Source of the DNA: Luscinia megarhynchos
Taxonomy: Eukaryota > Chordata > Aves > Passeriformes > Turdidae
Assembly (NCBI GenBank): GCA_034336665.1
Contig: CM067592.1
Location: 48,496,705 to 48,560,704, forward strand
DNA length: 64,000 bases
Direction: 5' to 3'
Under the pieces are notes generated by a model. The model worked only from the letters and a program-made list of their open reading frames with translations. It was not told the DNA's origin and searched no databases. Positions 38,143 to 50,293 of this stretch are shown here, piece after piece (position 1 is the stretch's first letter; the number at the start of each line of letters is the position of its first letter). The position numbers were made by a program, and so were the translations under genes.

Positions 38143-38984
38143 GTAAGTGTGGGGTCTGGGCAAAAGCTCTAGGAAATTTGCCTCCTCGCTTCACCAAGAC
38201 TTTCTCATCCCTGTTGCAGTGAATTTCCTTTAGGAACAAGGTCAGTCGTTCTGTATAAACAATCGAAATGGATGAACTCTGCCTCTCTGCATAGACCCAT
38301 TCCTTCTGCTGGAGTATTTGTGAAAACTTCAGTAGGCTCTATAGAAAAAGTGCAATGTATGTTGTATGGAAAAATACAAGGTGGAAAATTCTGGCATTTG
38401 AAAATAGAAGTTTTCTGTTTCTGTCTTCTGTTTCTTCCTGTGCTGTATATTTAGTATATGGTTTTATTTTGTCTGTTTTCACTGCTCAGTAACAGCATGG
38501 CAATAACTCACAGCAGTCATTTAAGTCATGTAAAGGGAACAGTTATCTATACAAATGTGAATTTCGAGGTTTTTTAACTCTTTAAGTAGGTGCTCTTGAA
38601 GGTATTAAGTGTTAGATCCAGAGCACACTCTGAATCTAAGTGAGATAGGTGAAGTGAGACAGAGGTTCAGATAATTAGCAGTGTAACAAAACCAGACACT
38701 TCCTTGTGGACTGAAATAGATTTAAATTAAAATAATTGTTTCCAGAAGCAAGGCCCCAGAAATGGTTGCAAATACGAATAAAAAAAGTACAAGCAGAGAA
38801 GGAAAAGTAAGGGACAATTCAGAAAGCAGCTCAAAACCTCACCGTGGGTATTTAGCCACGTTTAAAAGGGATCAGAGAACATTTCTCCCTAGGTCAGAAT
38901 TTGGATTATACTGTATCATTCGGCCAATTAGAATCACTGGGTTTTATGCTTTCTCTTTTTTTACACAGAATGACAGGACAGCTG

Positions 38985-39066
38985 AGGTATTGGCTGGCAC
39001 ATGTGGATATCATGTAGTCCAAGTCCCTGTGTCGCCTAGAAAGGGTACCCAGGACCACATCATGCT
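38985..39066 (-). mobile_element. CR1 3' relic, reverse
   Basis: The order gatatcatgtagtccaagtc, cctgtgtcgcctagaaaggg, tacccaggaccacatcatgc follows the reverse complement of the CR1 3' UTR (agatcatctagtccaa, then cacctagagcaggttgccca, then ggaccacatcc). It is about 80 bases and diverged. Confidence 0.55.
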
Positions 39067-40949
39067 TTAGTTGTTTCACATAAAGGCACATTGCAAGGCC
39101 GTGTACAGCATCGTTGATTATGCAACAATTCTGAAAGTGTGGCAAAGTGATGTCTGCCTGTATTTCTGCAGGAATTGGAGCTGTTGCAGGTGTGGTTCTT
39201 GTATACACTTACAGTGATTGGAGGAGAGTCTGTGAAGTAAGACAAAAACGTGTCATCTTGTTTTCAATAGTTTGCAAGGCCCACTGAAAGACACGTCATT
39301 TGGCATGTATTGATAAGCTGAAATGTATCCATTTTTTTTCTGCATAGGAGAATTTAATATGCTGTATAAATATGTCCTAAGAGATAGAAGGCAGCCCTGC
39401 TAAAGAGAGTTTTTCTGACAGACTTGTGATGCTAGGTTAGCCTGCAGCTATTAAATACTGAACTTGAATCATAAGCAAGATACAAACCAGAATATCTCAG
39501 ATATAGGAACAGAGGTGATTTTAAGTCAGTTACAAGAGCTTTAGAATAGAGAGAAGACAAAAATGGTTTAATGCTGCAGTTAGTGGGTATCAATACCCCT
39601 GCACAAAGCTGACACAGGAAGGTTTGGGGCCAGAGTGGAGGTTACTCAAGTCCAGCAGCAGAGCAAGATGGGAATGTGTTCCAATTGTTGTGTGGTTTCC
39701 TTTTGTATTCCTTCCTTTAAAAAATTATTATTGGGATCATAGTATAACTATTAACTTTGCTGGGATTGACCATCTCCCAAGTAAATATTTTACCTGCTTC
39801 CCTCTTCCTGTCTTTGGGTGCTTGTCAGCAGTGTGGAAATGAAGAAAAAAGACCCATGCCTGTATTTTTCTCTTCAGCTGAGCAAGGAGAAGGAAGGGAA
39901 TTACCAAACAAAGCAGGCATTACAAATAGTCTTGAATTTTATTGTGGTAGTTGAGGACAACCTGTGGACTGCCCGGTTCATCATTGACAGGATACGAGCC
40001 TGCATTATCTCCCTTAATTAGAAAAAGAGCCAAGAGATGATTAAATAAACAGACTGCTTTAATAAATGGGAAGATGACTGATTTATCAACAGAACTTTAA
40101 GAAGGGAGAATAATTGGTGAAGTTGGCAGCAGATGAATCATAACATTAGTCTGTAGGACTTATGCTGTATGTTTAAAATAGATTTTATCAGTCTTTTGCA
40201 ACCCAGTGCAGCAGTTAAAAAATCAAAGGAAGCAAATAATTCAAACAGAGTTCTCCCTCCCATCTGAGAGTTGCATAACTTATCCTTTCTGCAGTCAAAG
40301 AGGTGGTTATAGTTTAAAATGCTACATGTCATTCTCCCATACCCATCAGCAGGTTAATTTGACAGGTTCTTGAGTCTTCCATAGAGTTGTTTTACATGGG
40401 GACAAAAGAGGAAACCAGCATGGTCACTGACCCTACAAGGAGTCCTGAGCAAAAAAACAATTGATTAATTTAGGGAGAAAGAACTGTATGATTTCTTTTC
40501 TGCAACCAACACACAGACAAGGCAGCACCATGAGAGCTCTCAGAAGACCTTTAAAGTATGCCTCCATGGGAATGTTATGGGGAAACATACTTAGCTTTAA
40601 GATGTGTTATTTATTTTATGCCATTTCCCTGTGTGGCCAGCTTTATTTCCCACTGTCAGTTCTTCACCTTAATTCACTTCTGAGCCTCTTCCAATGGCCA
40701 AAACACCATAGGCATGGGGGTGCCTATTACCTCCATTCCACCTTCAGCCTTTGTAGATGACAGCTTGTCAAACACAGCATCTAAATACACATTTTAGTGA
40801 GACTCTTTATGCAGCTGCCTCAGCACATCAATTTGTTGTTCAAACATTAGCACAGCTACTGCAAGTGTAACCCCTCTACCTCCTTACAGTGATCCCTTTT
40901 CTCTGACAATGAACTCTACAGTATGTAGGACTTAAGTTAGCAAGCTTTC

Positions 40950-41095
40950 AGGAACCTGGCCTGCTTGGGGCTGATGGGTCCATCAGTCAGAGGAGGGGAA
41001 GAGCATCTTTGGCCATAGGCTTGTCAAGCTGATGAGGAGGCCTTTAAACTAAAGGTGCTAGTGGGAGGGAAACCTCAGTCCAACCATATCAGTTT
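40950..41095 (+). mobile_element. Possible CR1 5'-region fragment
   Basis: The blocks cctggcctgcttggggctga and gatgaggaggcctttaaact recall the region upstream of the CR1 second open reading frame. Only this part is present, so the assignment is tentative. Confidence 0.4.
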
Positions 41096-44000
41096 GATAG
41101 CAGTGCAAATCAGTTCATATTCCAGCAGATTCCTAAATAACTGGAAACTATTGATGGTAGAGAAATTTTCTTCTGAGATCAGGGATAATAGACAGCAGAA
41201 TACAGTAATCTGCTTCGCTTGTTCTTCTCAATAGTTTTTTAATAAATCATATCCTATGAAAACATTACGCTTTTTCTCAAAGTAATTTTTATAAACATTT
41301 TTTTAATAAGAACAGGAAATAGTAATTACATTTGAATGAAAAAGATAGAAAAAGATATTGCTTACATGCACTGTTCTGCTTACTTTTGAAAGTAAGAGAC
41401 TATCAGCCACATTAGCAACTGGGGCTGGAAGTGATAACTATCAGTGGAACTCAATGTGTAAAAATGGTGAAGCTGGTAATTGCCTCCATGAGCATGGACT
41501 TCATCTGCAGGATAAACAAGGACATTAGTATTTTCTTGCCTTATTATTATCAATGGAAAAGCTTCTATTAGCTATATTGCATGATCCATTTCTCAAAACA
41601 TTTTCATCTGATATTTGGAGCTGCTTAAAGGTCATTGTAACATGGAAGTCAAGATACCAAATCAAGAAGTCTCTTTTCACACAAGTTCTGCCAAGTCTCC
41701 TGTCTGTTTCAGGATGGACCAGTTAAGAGTACTGTAGTCATATAGTGCTCAGGTGAACACTAGAATTTCTCTGCTGTGCTTTTTGTTTTTCCAAGGTTAT
41801 AGACCTCATAAATATCAGTCCCCCAGCTCCGTAACTCTTGTCACTCTGTCTCCATCCATGAAACCAAACTAACTACTGGTATAGGTCTAATTTATGTCTT
41901 TTCACTAAATAATTAGCAGTTTTGCTGCATTTTTTTTTATACTACAAAAAAATGTTTGCTCATCAGGCAATTCATTGCTAGAAATGCCATAGATGTAGTA
42001 GAAATACTATAAATATAAAACTTCTGGCACTAGCTTCATACAGCACTCACAGTTGAAAACTCAGCTGTAGCAGGTTTAGCAAAACATGGCAAAATACTGG
42101 CATTTTGACACAGGTGCTCTCAGATGAAGCACAGCTGAATGAAACAGGATGATTAATAGATATTTTTATGCATCCAAAATTTTCAAGCATATATTTTAAA
42201 ATAGTAGTATTCCTTTTTAATTCACTGGAGTTTTTTTTCCAAAATATTGCTTTGTCTGCTCAGTTATTTTTTTATGTTTATGGTGAAAATTAAAATTTGC
42301 ACTTTTCCAGTCTATAATCTTTGTATATCCGCTTACAGTCTTCATGAAAGCAGTGAAGGTATCAAAAAATCAGTAGAGTTTGAAATATAAACTACTTGCC
42401 AGCAGAGGACGGTTTGAACTCAAGAGTACAGGACAACTAATTTCATTATAGTTACTATGTTCTTGTTGTCACTGTCCTTTATAGCTACCCAGTTTACTTT
42501 TATACTGCGGCTCAGTGCCGTCAAAGTGCAGCCCTTTTCCAGGTGTCCTGTGTTATCTCACTTAGAAGATGCAAGACAACAGTAATATTAAGACATTGTT
42601 TTAAATATACCTCCGGCTGTTTATCCTTCCAGTGTGTTGTGTGTGCTGCCTGGATGGCTTGAGCTTTGGACAGGGAACATATAATGTTTAATCTTGTTCA
42701 GACTTGTTCAGTCACTGCTGCCAACTAGCAAACAGGTGTTTCTTGCTTTCAGAAATGCAAAAAACCCCAAACCACCAAAAAACCCAAACAGCCTAGCATT
42801 TTCTGCCCCCAGTCCAGTTATGGTGTTAATATCCAAAAGGATTTTCTTTATATTGTACAAGCAATGAGAATTTCTCAAGAAATGGATCTGATAACTAAGG
42901 TAAGAAGAAACCAGTAGGTAAATGCTGTCTTTTCCATGTCTTGCCGAAAATTAGAAGGAAATTGAGAACTCTAGGACTTAACATTTCTGAAAAATAGAAT
43001 TCTCAACTCTGATGCTCGAAGAAAGCAAAGCCTTAGAGTGCACTGCCATAGTGGATTTTCTGAAGATATAATTTCTGGCACACATTTTTAGTGACTATTT
43101 CTACAGCATCAGCTCCTTTGCTTGCACTGAACTGAAGACAGAAGGACTTTCCTAGGGAGATTTTGGTTAACTGTTATAAAAATGCCTATGATTTCCTTTC
43201 TTTAGCACTTAACAGCTTAACAGCTACCTCAAGTAGTCTAGCTGTCATAAAAGAATTGTGAAGATGGTATTAAGAAGAAATTTCAGAAGAACTATGTTAC
43301 TTAACTAAAAGTATGTGTTTTCTTAATTTGAACCGTACTTGCTGAGTGACTCTATTAGTTTTATTGAGTGTTGGATTGGGCTGTTATTTTTCTCTCTAAA
43401 CCCGCAAGATCCAGAAAACTGAAAAACAGCTAATCCACTTTTTCTAATTGACAAAGGAAAAAAAAAATCTCATGTCACAGGAACTTAGAAGTTCTGCAAA
43501 AGAAAGGAGGAAAGAGATATTTATTGTCCCACTGAATTAGTGTATAAAATAAAATAAGCAACAAAATTGTAGTTCATAGTATAGAAAAATTTTATGCTAA
43601 ATATAGTTATAGTATTTGCTTATTCACTCTGCATTACTTCAGTGTGAAAAGCCACACATTTCAAGTCCATTTGATAGGGTAAGGTACACTAAACCCAAAT
43701 TTATTTTATTGTTACAGAAGACAAAAGCATGCAGAAGGTGAAAATATCTCCTTGGAATATTTTAGGCAATTTTAGGCAAGTCAGTCATCCAAATGCATGG
43801 TCTCTATCTGGGTCTAACTCTACTCACAGGTGTATTTGGCAGGGTAATTTCCTGATCCTGTTCCTGCTTGCAGAATACCTTTGTCATCAGTGATAAGGGT
43901 TTACACTTGCAGACAGGAGTATTATCTGTGTCCTGCAAACATCACCAAACAAATTCAGGGGGAACCAAATAGGATTACTGTCAGCCTGTCCTTAACTTCA

Positions 44001-44277
44001 AAATAACTACCCTCAGGCCAAAGAGATTGTCTGAGAGATTTGTGTAATGCTATGCATCATGATAATTGAGACTCATTCAAGTGGAAGACATCATGAAACC
44101 TAACAAAAGAAATCAATGTATCCACTGGACAGCAATTACCATTCTGTTGGGGTTTTTTTCAGTCAGGATACAGAGAGAGGGGCAACGGAAGAAGTAGACA
44201 ATTTTTTTTGGTACAAACTTTGGAGAGAACAATTTCTAAATGAATATTCAGGGCATGGTTCTAACTAAAATGTCCAT

Positions 44278-44311
44278 TAAAAAAAACAAAAACAAAAACA
44301 AAACAAAACAA
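44278..44311. repeat. A-rich (AAAAAC)n-like tract
   Basis: Runs of four to six A separated by single C form a low-complexity tract. It may be a degraded poly(A) tail, but no upstream retroposon body is recognisable. Confidence 0.8.
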
Positions 44312-47300
44312 GAGTTTGGTAGAATACAGATTAGTTGTGTAGCACAGGATCATAGACCTCATGATCAATGCTATTCCATTGTTAACAGCTTCTTTTGTCA
44401 TCAGGATACAAAGAGCTTTGTCCACATGTTAACTATTTGTTAACTATTAAGAGGTTTGTGGAGAAAGCACCAAGAAAAAGCTGCAGATGTCATAGTCATT
44501 TGTGCTATGAAGAATAGATCTTTCCCTTCTACATCTGCAGTTGTTATTTGAACTACAAAAAGACTGTGAGCTGTCTGCATTGGTGCATCACTGGGCCGCT
44601 CTGTGTGCATATAGCGTTCCCTGTGGCTGTGGCTTGCTTTTCTGTCCATGAGAGGAGGGAGGAGAAAGGTGTGTCCCAGAGACGCTTGTGTTTGCTCAGC
44701 AGAGCCTTCTAGTCATGAACTCAGATCAGGTTAGATTGGACTGTTATGGGTCCATAAACTGTTTGTGTATTGCTTATCTGCCCAACATTGTGCATTGCTT
44801 CATAGGATGGTTGAATAGATTCTAAGTTCCTTACCTGTGAGAATGTGGTTAATGTTGGGCAATGGTTTTGGGGTTTTCTTAGTTGCACTATTTGGAGACA
44901 TGAGTGGCTCCCTGTGGAGTCCATAAGATTGGCAAGTGGATTTGGCATGGTACCCACTGCTGGCATGTCCTTGCTCTTGGCCACTTGGTCAGGTCTTCCA
45001 GGCTGATGGGTGTCTCCAGGCAAGGTATCCCTGCCTGTCAGCAGGTAATGCCATTTTTCTATCCACTTTTCTGCTGACACACTTGTATATGCATTGAAGA
45101 ACCTTACTACATTTAAAACAGTTGTCAAAGGATTAGAACAAGATGTTTCCACACCATCCTTAGGCTTGCTAACTGGCAGCAGGAGGAGCTAAGGGGAGTG
45201 AATGTCAAGCCATGCTTCGCTGCAGTTTGGAGAACTGGGAGTGAGGATGGAACCCAGGCACTGAAGGAAGATTTGAGTCTAAAATAATGCTGATTTTAGT
45301 GAAGGTCATTATTGCATTTATTATTTTTTCTGGTGTTTTTACAGAGTACTAGTGTTTATACTGTTTTTTCACTTCATCTACTTTCTATTCAGCTTTTGCA
45401 CAGGAGGGACCTCTGGCTTCTATTATACACAGGTACAATGGTGATGTTTGTTTGAAGGGTTTTAGCCTTGTGTTTTGACAGCTATATATTATACTTGCAT
45501 AAGCATAGAAGCAAAATTTTCTTAGAAGAAAGCCATTCTTTATGGGAAATTCATTGTTTTTGTAATCCATTCAGATGCAATCAATATCTTACCACAGGTA
45601 AATATGTCATGTTAAAAAGAGATTTCCTCAGCTATTTCAGGCTATGTTGCATTTTTTCCATTCTCCTGCTGCATTTAAAGGTGAAATGAAGAGTAAAAAT
45701 TAAAATAGTTAGGTGTAGATTTATGTACTGAATGCATCTGAAATTTATGTTGGAGTATTATGGAGAGGAGAGGACTAGACATTCTTCAGATATAAATATT
45801 GATTACCTTTTGAAATATTTATTTTTTTCCCTTCATCTGTTAAATCAAGTTGGTACTCCCTGAAAAACATTCAGGAATGTGTCCTTCCATGAAATCAAAA
45901 ATACCAGCAAAACAGGTCAATTCCTGATGCTTACAGAGTGGCTTGTTACAATAAATTCCGGAGAGCAAGTAAATACTTCAATGACTTGGTAAAGAATAGT
46001 GAATATTTCTCTTTGTGTTCCTTAGAAGTGAGTTCTGTGTTAAATTCTCCTCAGTTACTGGTCTTGGGCATATTACACATACACAATGGGTCTAGGCTTC
46101 TGGTTTGGATTTGAAAAAACCTTCATTGCCTTCATTTTTTTGAGTTAACTGTGTAATCCAGAATTGAAAGCAGGAACACGTATGAATGTAGCAATGCAGA
46201 ATGATGCTCTGGAGTGTCTTGTAATTAATTTCCAAGAGGAAGTGCATCTGCTATGAAAACCTCTGGTATGGAGAGTTTCTGTTAACAAGCACAAAAGGAC
46301 TTTCAAAGTTTTCAATATGTTTTCAAGTGCTCATGTGTGCCTATCTGTGTCTCTGCGTTTGATTTTCTGTTTCCCTTGTCTGTCTAGCCTTTATATTTCA
46401 TTCAATATCCAGCTGGGACTGGGTATCACAGTACCTTAAGGCAGAGAGCATTTCCAGTCTTCCTGCCTTTTCAGAAAAGTCACTTGATAGCTGTTTGTCA
46501 TTTGCCATGTTTGGGAAATACTCTTATGTGCTTTTAATTGAAAATTGTTAGTCAAGAACATATTTCTACACCTTTCCCAACTTAACAGTGACATTTCAGA
46601 GAAGCAAAAACCCAAGAAGACACAGGAGACACTGAAGAACATTCTGCTTTTTGTTAAAGACAGTGCTCACTTAAGGCTGTGCAGTAGCAGAATAACTAAG
46701 GATCAGATCTTTGCTGAGGTTTGAGGGGGCCTGTTCTGCAGTTAAGTGGAGGGGGGACTGTGTGCTAAGTTCTTTGGTGCCCATCAGAATCAGTGAGAGA
46801 TATGCCAGCAAGCTCTGTGAAGAGTGGGTGGCTAATGTTTAATGGTAAGCATCTCAGAGGGGGCAGAAAGCAGCTTCTTCAGTAACAGGCTCAGCAGCAG
46901 GCTCTGCAGCAGGCAGCGTGTCTCGTGCTGCCATGCAGCCAGGATTGGACACTGAGGGTATGACCCTTCCTCTCCTCACCAGCATTTTGAGTGAAGCTAA
47001 CTTCCTCTTTGCCAGCGTCCAAATGATATCAGCCTCTTTGAGAAACAGTGTCCTGGTTGTTTGTAAATTCTTCTAAGAAAATAACAAGTAGAAGTGGATC
47101 ACTCCCACAAAGCTTGCACCAACTCATTATCACAGGAATGGGGTTTTTCTTTTTTTAAAGCACATCTATTTAACTGCCATTGGGTGAAATCAGTAAAACT
47201 TAAGCACATATGTGCAGGAATACATGACTGTACTTGTGTGTCCTTCATTTACCAGTAACAATATAGATCAATACAGAAAGTGTTTCTATGCATCAGAGAT

Positions 47301-48414
47301 GTCAATGTTTTTTAAGGTTAAACATTCTTCTGACTTTACAACTTCGGTGATATTTCCAAAACTGAAGCCAAGCAGCTGTTGAGAAGGCCTTGCAGAGTCA
47401 TTTGCAGCAATGTTCTACTCACAGGGTGGGGAAACAGGATCTAGGGAGAAGACTGTGGATGTAACTGTATAACCCAAAAAAAGAAAAAAAAAAATAAATC
47501 CAGAAATTAAGGGAGGAAGAAGCTTTGAGAGAAACTGTATTGCTATAAAAAATTAATTCTGCCTCTAGAGGGAAATTAGAAATCTCATATTAGGTTCATA
47601 CTTCATGGCTGTCATGGCAAACTGGTTTAAAGCCCTCTAATTTACATCTTATGCATAGATCATCTAAATTCCTACTCTGCCCTTTTCCTGGACACATTGA
47701 TCCATATCTAGACTCCCACCTCTGATGCTATTGCAGTTTGCCTTCCAGTGTGTCTGAAGGAGGGTGGCCCAGTTTGCAATGGCTCTGATATGGTCTACAT
47801 TACTCCCTGAACTGCTTTTATAACAGGGTAAGATGATACAGTCTGACTGAAGATCACTGTTCAGCAGCAGTTGCAGAAGGAAGTTGCAGTGTTTTACCTC
47901 ACAGGTCTATCAGTTATGATTGTAGGAAGTACACTAGGAACATTCAGACACTGAGTATGTGTAAAATTAGGAGCCAACAAAGACAAAAACTGCCTTGAAA
48001 TGCATTAACACCTAACTAATCTTCAGTAGGAAGCTGTCCAACACTGTGCTGAATTTTATTTAGTTCTGCATTTGGTGTTTGTTGCTCTAATGAAATAAAC
48101 CTAATCACACTATTTAAGGGGGAAAAAAGCCACAAAACATTTAAGGCAAAAAGGAGACAGATTTTTCCATGAACAGTCAGCTTCATCATCTCTAACAAAT
48201 TAGAGGAGAAGCCACTGCTAGTTTACCTTACTGTATATATCAAAGCTTATGTGTAGTATTCTAGATGGAAAAGTAATCTGTTTAACACAGAGTAAGATAC
48301 ACTTACAAAATTGTCATGAAGCAGTTTGCATTAGATCTTAATGACCTTATAAATTATAGCAAATTATTCAAGGAAGCTAAGAAAATTTTCAGAGACTTCT
48401 GATAACTTGGTAAA

Positions 48415-48482
48415 TCTCAACTGATTTTCCAAGGTAAATGCTGTGTGGTCTCAACTGATTTTCCAAGGTAAATGCTGTGTGG
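48415..48482. repeat. Exact 34-bp tandem duplication in the last MOB3B intron
   Basis: Two identical 34-base units (48415-48448 and 48449-48482) begin tctcaactgattttccaagg and end atgctgtgtgg, followed by the first three bases of a third copy. The unit contains ccaaggtaaatg, a splice-donor-like string. It lies about 655 bp upstream of the last coding exon. Identity of the copies implies a recent duplication, or an assembly artefact. Confidence 0.95.
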
Positions 48483-49137
48483 TCTAGTATGTGTGGATGG
48501 CTGTTGGTCAGATAATGCCTTTCCAGAAAATCTGCTGGCAAATATGAAGTTTTATAGGATGGGGCAGCCAGTTACCAGAGAGTTTGTATCAGAGTGCTCA
48601 TATATCAGATCAAATAAAATTCTACATGGATCCCAAACCCCAATTCCTAACGGAGTCCATGAATGGTCCAAAACTCCATCCTAGAGATGAATGCCACAGC
48701 TCTGGTCAAGTCCTCAGGGTTTGTGTTCCTGTGCCCTTTGTGCCTGTAAGCAGAAATAACTAGGCAGAGAAGGTGTATCTGGGACTCCTGTTGGCTGCAG
48801 GTTCAATGAGAATGATTTAAATCCTTTTTCTTACATTAAATTAAAAGGTTTCTGGCATTTCCAGTTGATTTATTTCTTTGGGCAGGGGGATGTAGCACCA
48901 TTTACGTGACATGGCTAGGGATTTACTAGGTTATTAAAGCTGCCAAAAGTGACAAAGTGCTGTATTTTACTTGCCAGTTATGTTAATTGTCCTTGAAAGT
49001 GACAGAGAGGGGCAGAAACATGGGTGTCATATAAAACCACATGAATTTGCAGAGTTGCAGAAATATTAACAGTGAAGAGGCCTGAGCACACCTTATCACA
49101 AATGCCATTTGTTTTATTTCCCCTTCTTGTTTTACAG

Positions 49138-49167
49138 AAAGAGATGACAACCAGGATGTGTCACTAA
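49138..49167 (+). CDS. MOB3B: MOB3B, last coding exon (KEMTTRMCH and stop)
   Basis: This coding segment is only 30 bases: nine codons, K-E-M-T-T-R-M-C-H, then TAA at 49165-49167. It follows a strong acceptor, a long pyrimidine run ending ttgttttacag|AAA. It joins in phase 0 to the exon ending at 38142, giving the ...ELEPL-KEMTTRMCH end expected for a MOB3 protein and a total of 216 residues. It is too short to be found by open-reading-frame length and was located by the expected C terminus and phase. The rest of the exon is 3' UTR, whose end I cannot fix. The intron before it is 10,995 bases. Confidence 0.93.
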   Translation, partial: KEMTTRMCH

Positions 49168-50013
49168 AAACTAACCACTGAAGAAAAGCAAAGTCCAATT
49201 TCCTTCCTACTGCAGAGTTCAATAACATGACAGCTCTCATGGACAGAGTCTGCTTGTTAATCCCTGAAAGCAGGAAAGTTGGGAGCCACAGTTACAACTG
49301 CTTCTCTCCAGTGTCAATGTTGTTAACCCTAAATATGCTGCTAGGAACCTCATCTGAGCAACATGGAATATTGAGAAACAAAGGAATCATATCAGTTCTA
49401 GCTCCTTTATCAGGGATAAGAACCTCTTCAGCCATAAACAATAGCAGACAGTGCCCCTGCTGCTAAAGCTTTGCTGAAATTCAGGTCTCTGGGCTGACCT
49501 CCAAACTAGTTGTTTTGAAATGAAATCCGCAACCTTGCTTTCTTTTTCTTTTGTTTCTTGGTATGTGCTTTCTCTAACTGCAACAGACTATTAAGAGGTT
49601 CTGGAATCAAGTAAAATCTAGCCTTTAATGCCTCCTACCCCACTCCAGGCCACCCAAAGCTTGGCCACCATTCCCAAATGCCAGCAAGCCTTGTGTTTCC
49701 GGGAAGACAGCCACGTCCTTCAGCTGAACAGACAGTTTATGCTTCATTGTGACTCATAATTTAATGACAATGGAAGGGTTTGTGATCTCAACTACATATA
49801 GCTCTGCAGTGCTGAAGTATTTTCCTTGAATTAATGCTGTGACTGACATCAAATGTTCTCAGTATCTCTATATTACATTAAAAAATCAGATACAGTCATA
49901 ATTTTCCTGAACTATACCGAAGTACACCAATCTGTCTTGTAATTTCATATCCTTCTATTCCCCTGGAAAAAGGATTGCTCTCAATCAGCCTAAAATTTCA
50001 TCTTTTCTGAGAA

Positions 50014-50054
50014 AATAAATTTGATTTGAGTAACTTTCAGGAAGATACAATAAA
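50014..50054 (+). terminator. Candidate MOB3B polyadenylation signals
   Basis: Two AATAAA hexamers, at 50014-50019 and 50049-50054, lie 847 and 882 bases after the stop codon. They are the first canonical signals I found downstream. A longer 3' UTR using later signals is equally possible. Confidence 0.35.
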
Positions 50055-50277
50055 GATGAGTAGTAAAAAAGATTAGATCAGGAGAGACTAATTGAAGGTC
50101 TCTGTTGCAGCTTAACAGTGCCCAGCAATGTGACTTGCTTTTTACACTGGGCTAACACAATATTTTTTCCTAGAACTTAATCCAAGTTAATTAACACGTG
50201 TATGAACAATCTGGAAGGATCCATTACAGAAAATCAAGTCTTCTATGCCAAATATGTCCTGAGGAGGCTTTCTTCTG

Positions 50278-50293
50278 AAAAAAAAAAAAAAAA
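50278..50293. repeat. Poly(A) run
   Basis: Sixteen consecutive A bases are followed by ttaaaaaa. It could be a retroposon tail or a simple homopolymer; no body is recognised. Confidence 0.9.

Larger units (their letters stand above)
38143..49137 (+). other. MOB3B intron between coding exons 2 and 3 (11 kb)
   Basis: The intron is bounded by gtaagt at 38143 and tttacag at 49137. It holds weak CR1 relics (38985-39066, 40950-41095), an A-rich tract (44278-44311) and a 34-bp tandem duplication (48415-48482). The minus strand carries a 143-codon open frame at 44721-45152 that I do not recognise. Otherwise it is AT-rich unique sequence with no visible gene. Confidence 0.85.

Noticed and set aside
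38101..38172. Alternative C terminus by reading through the donor at 38143
   Set aside because: The gtaagt donor, the matching phase of the exon at 49138 and the usual family length all favour splicing.
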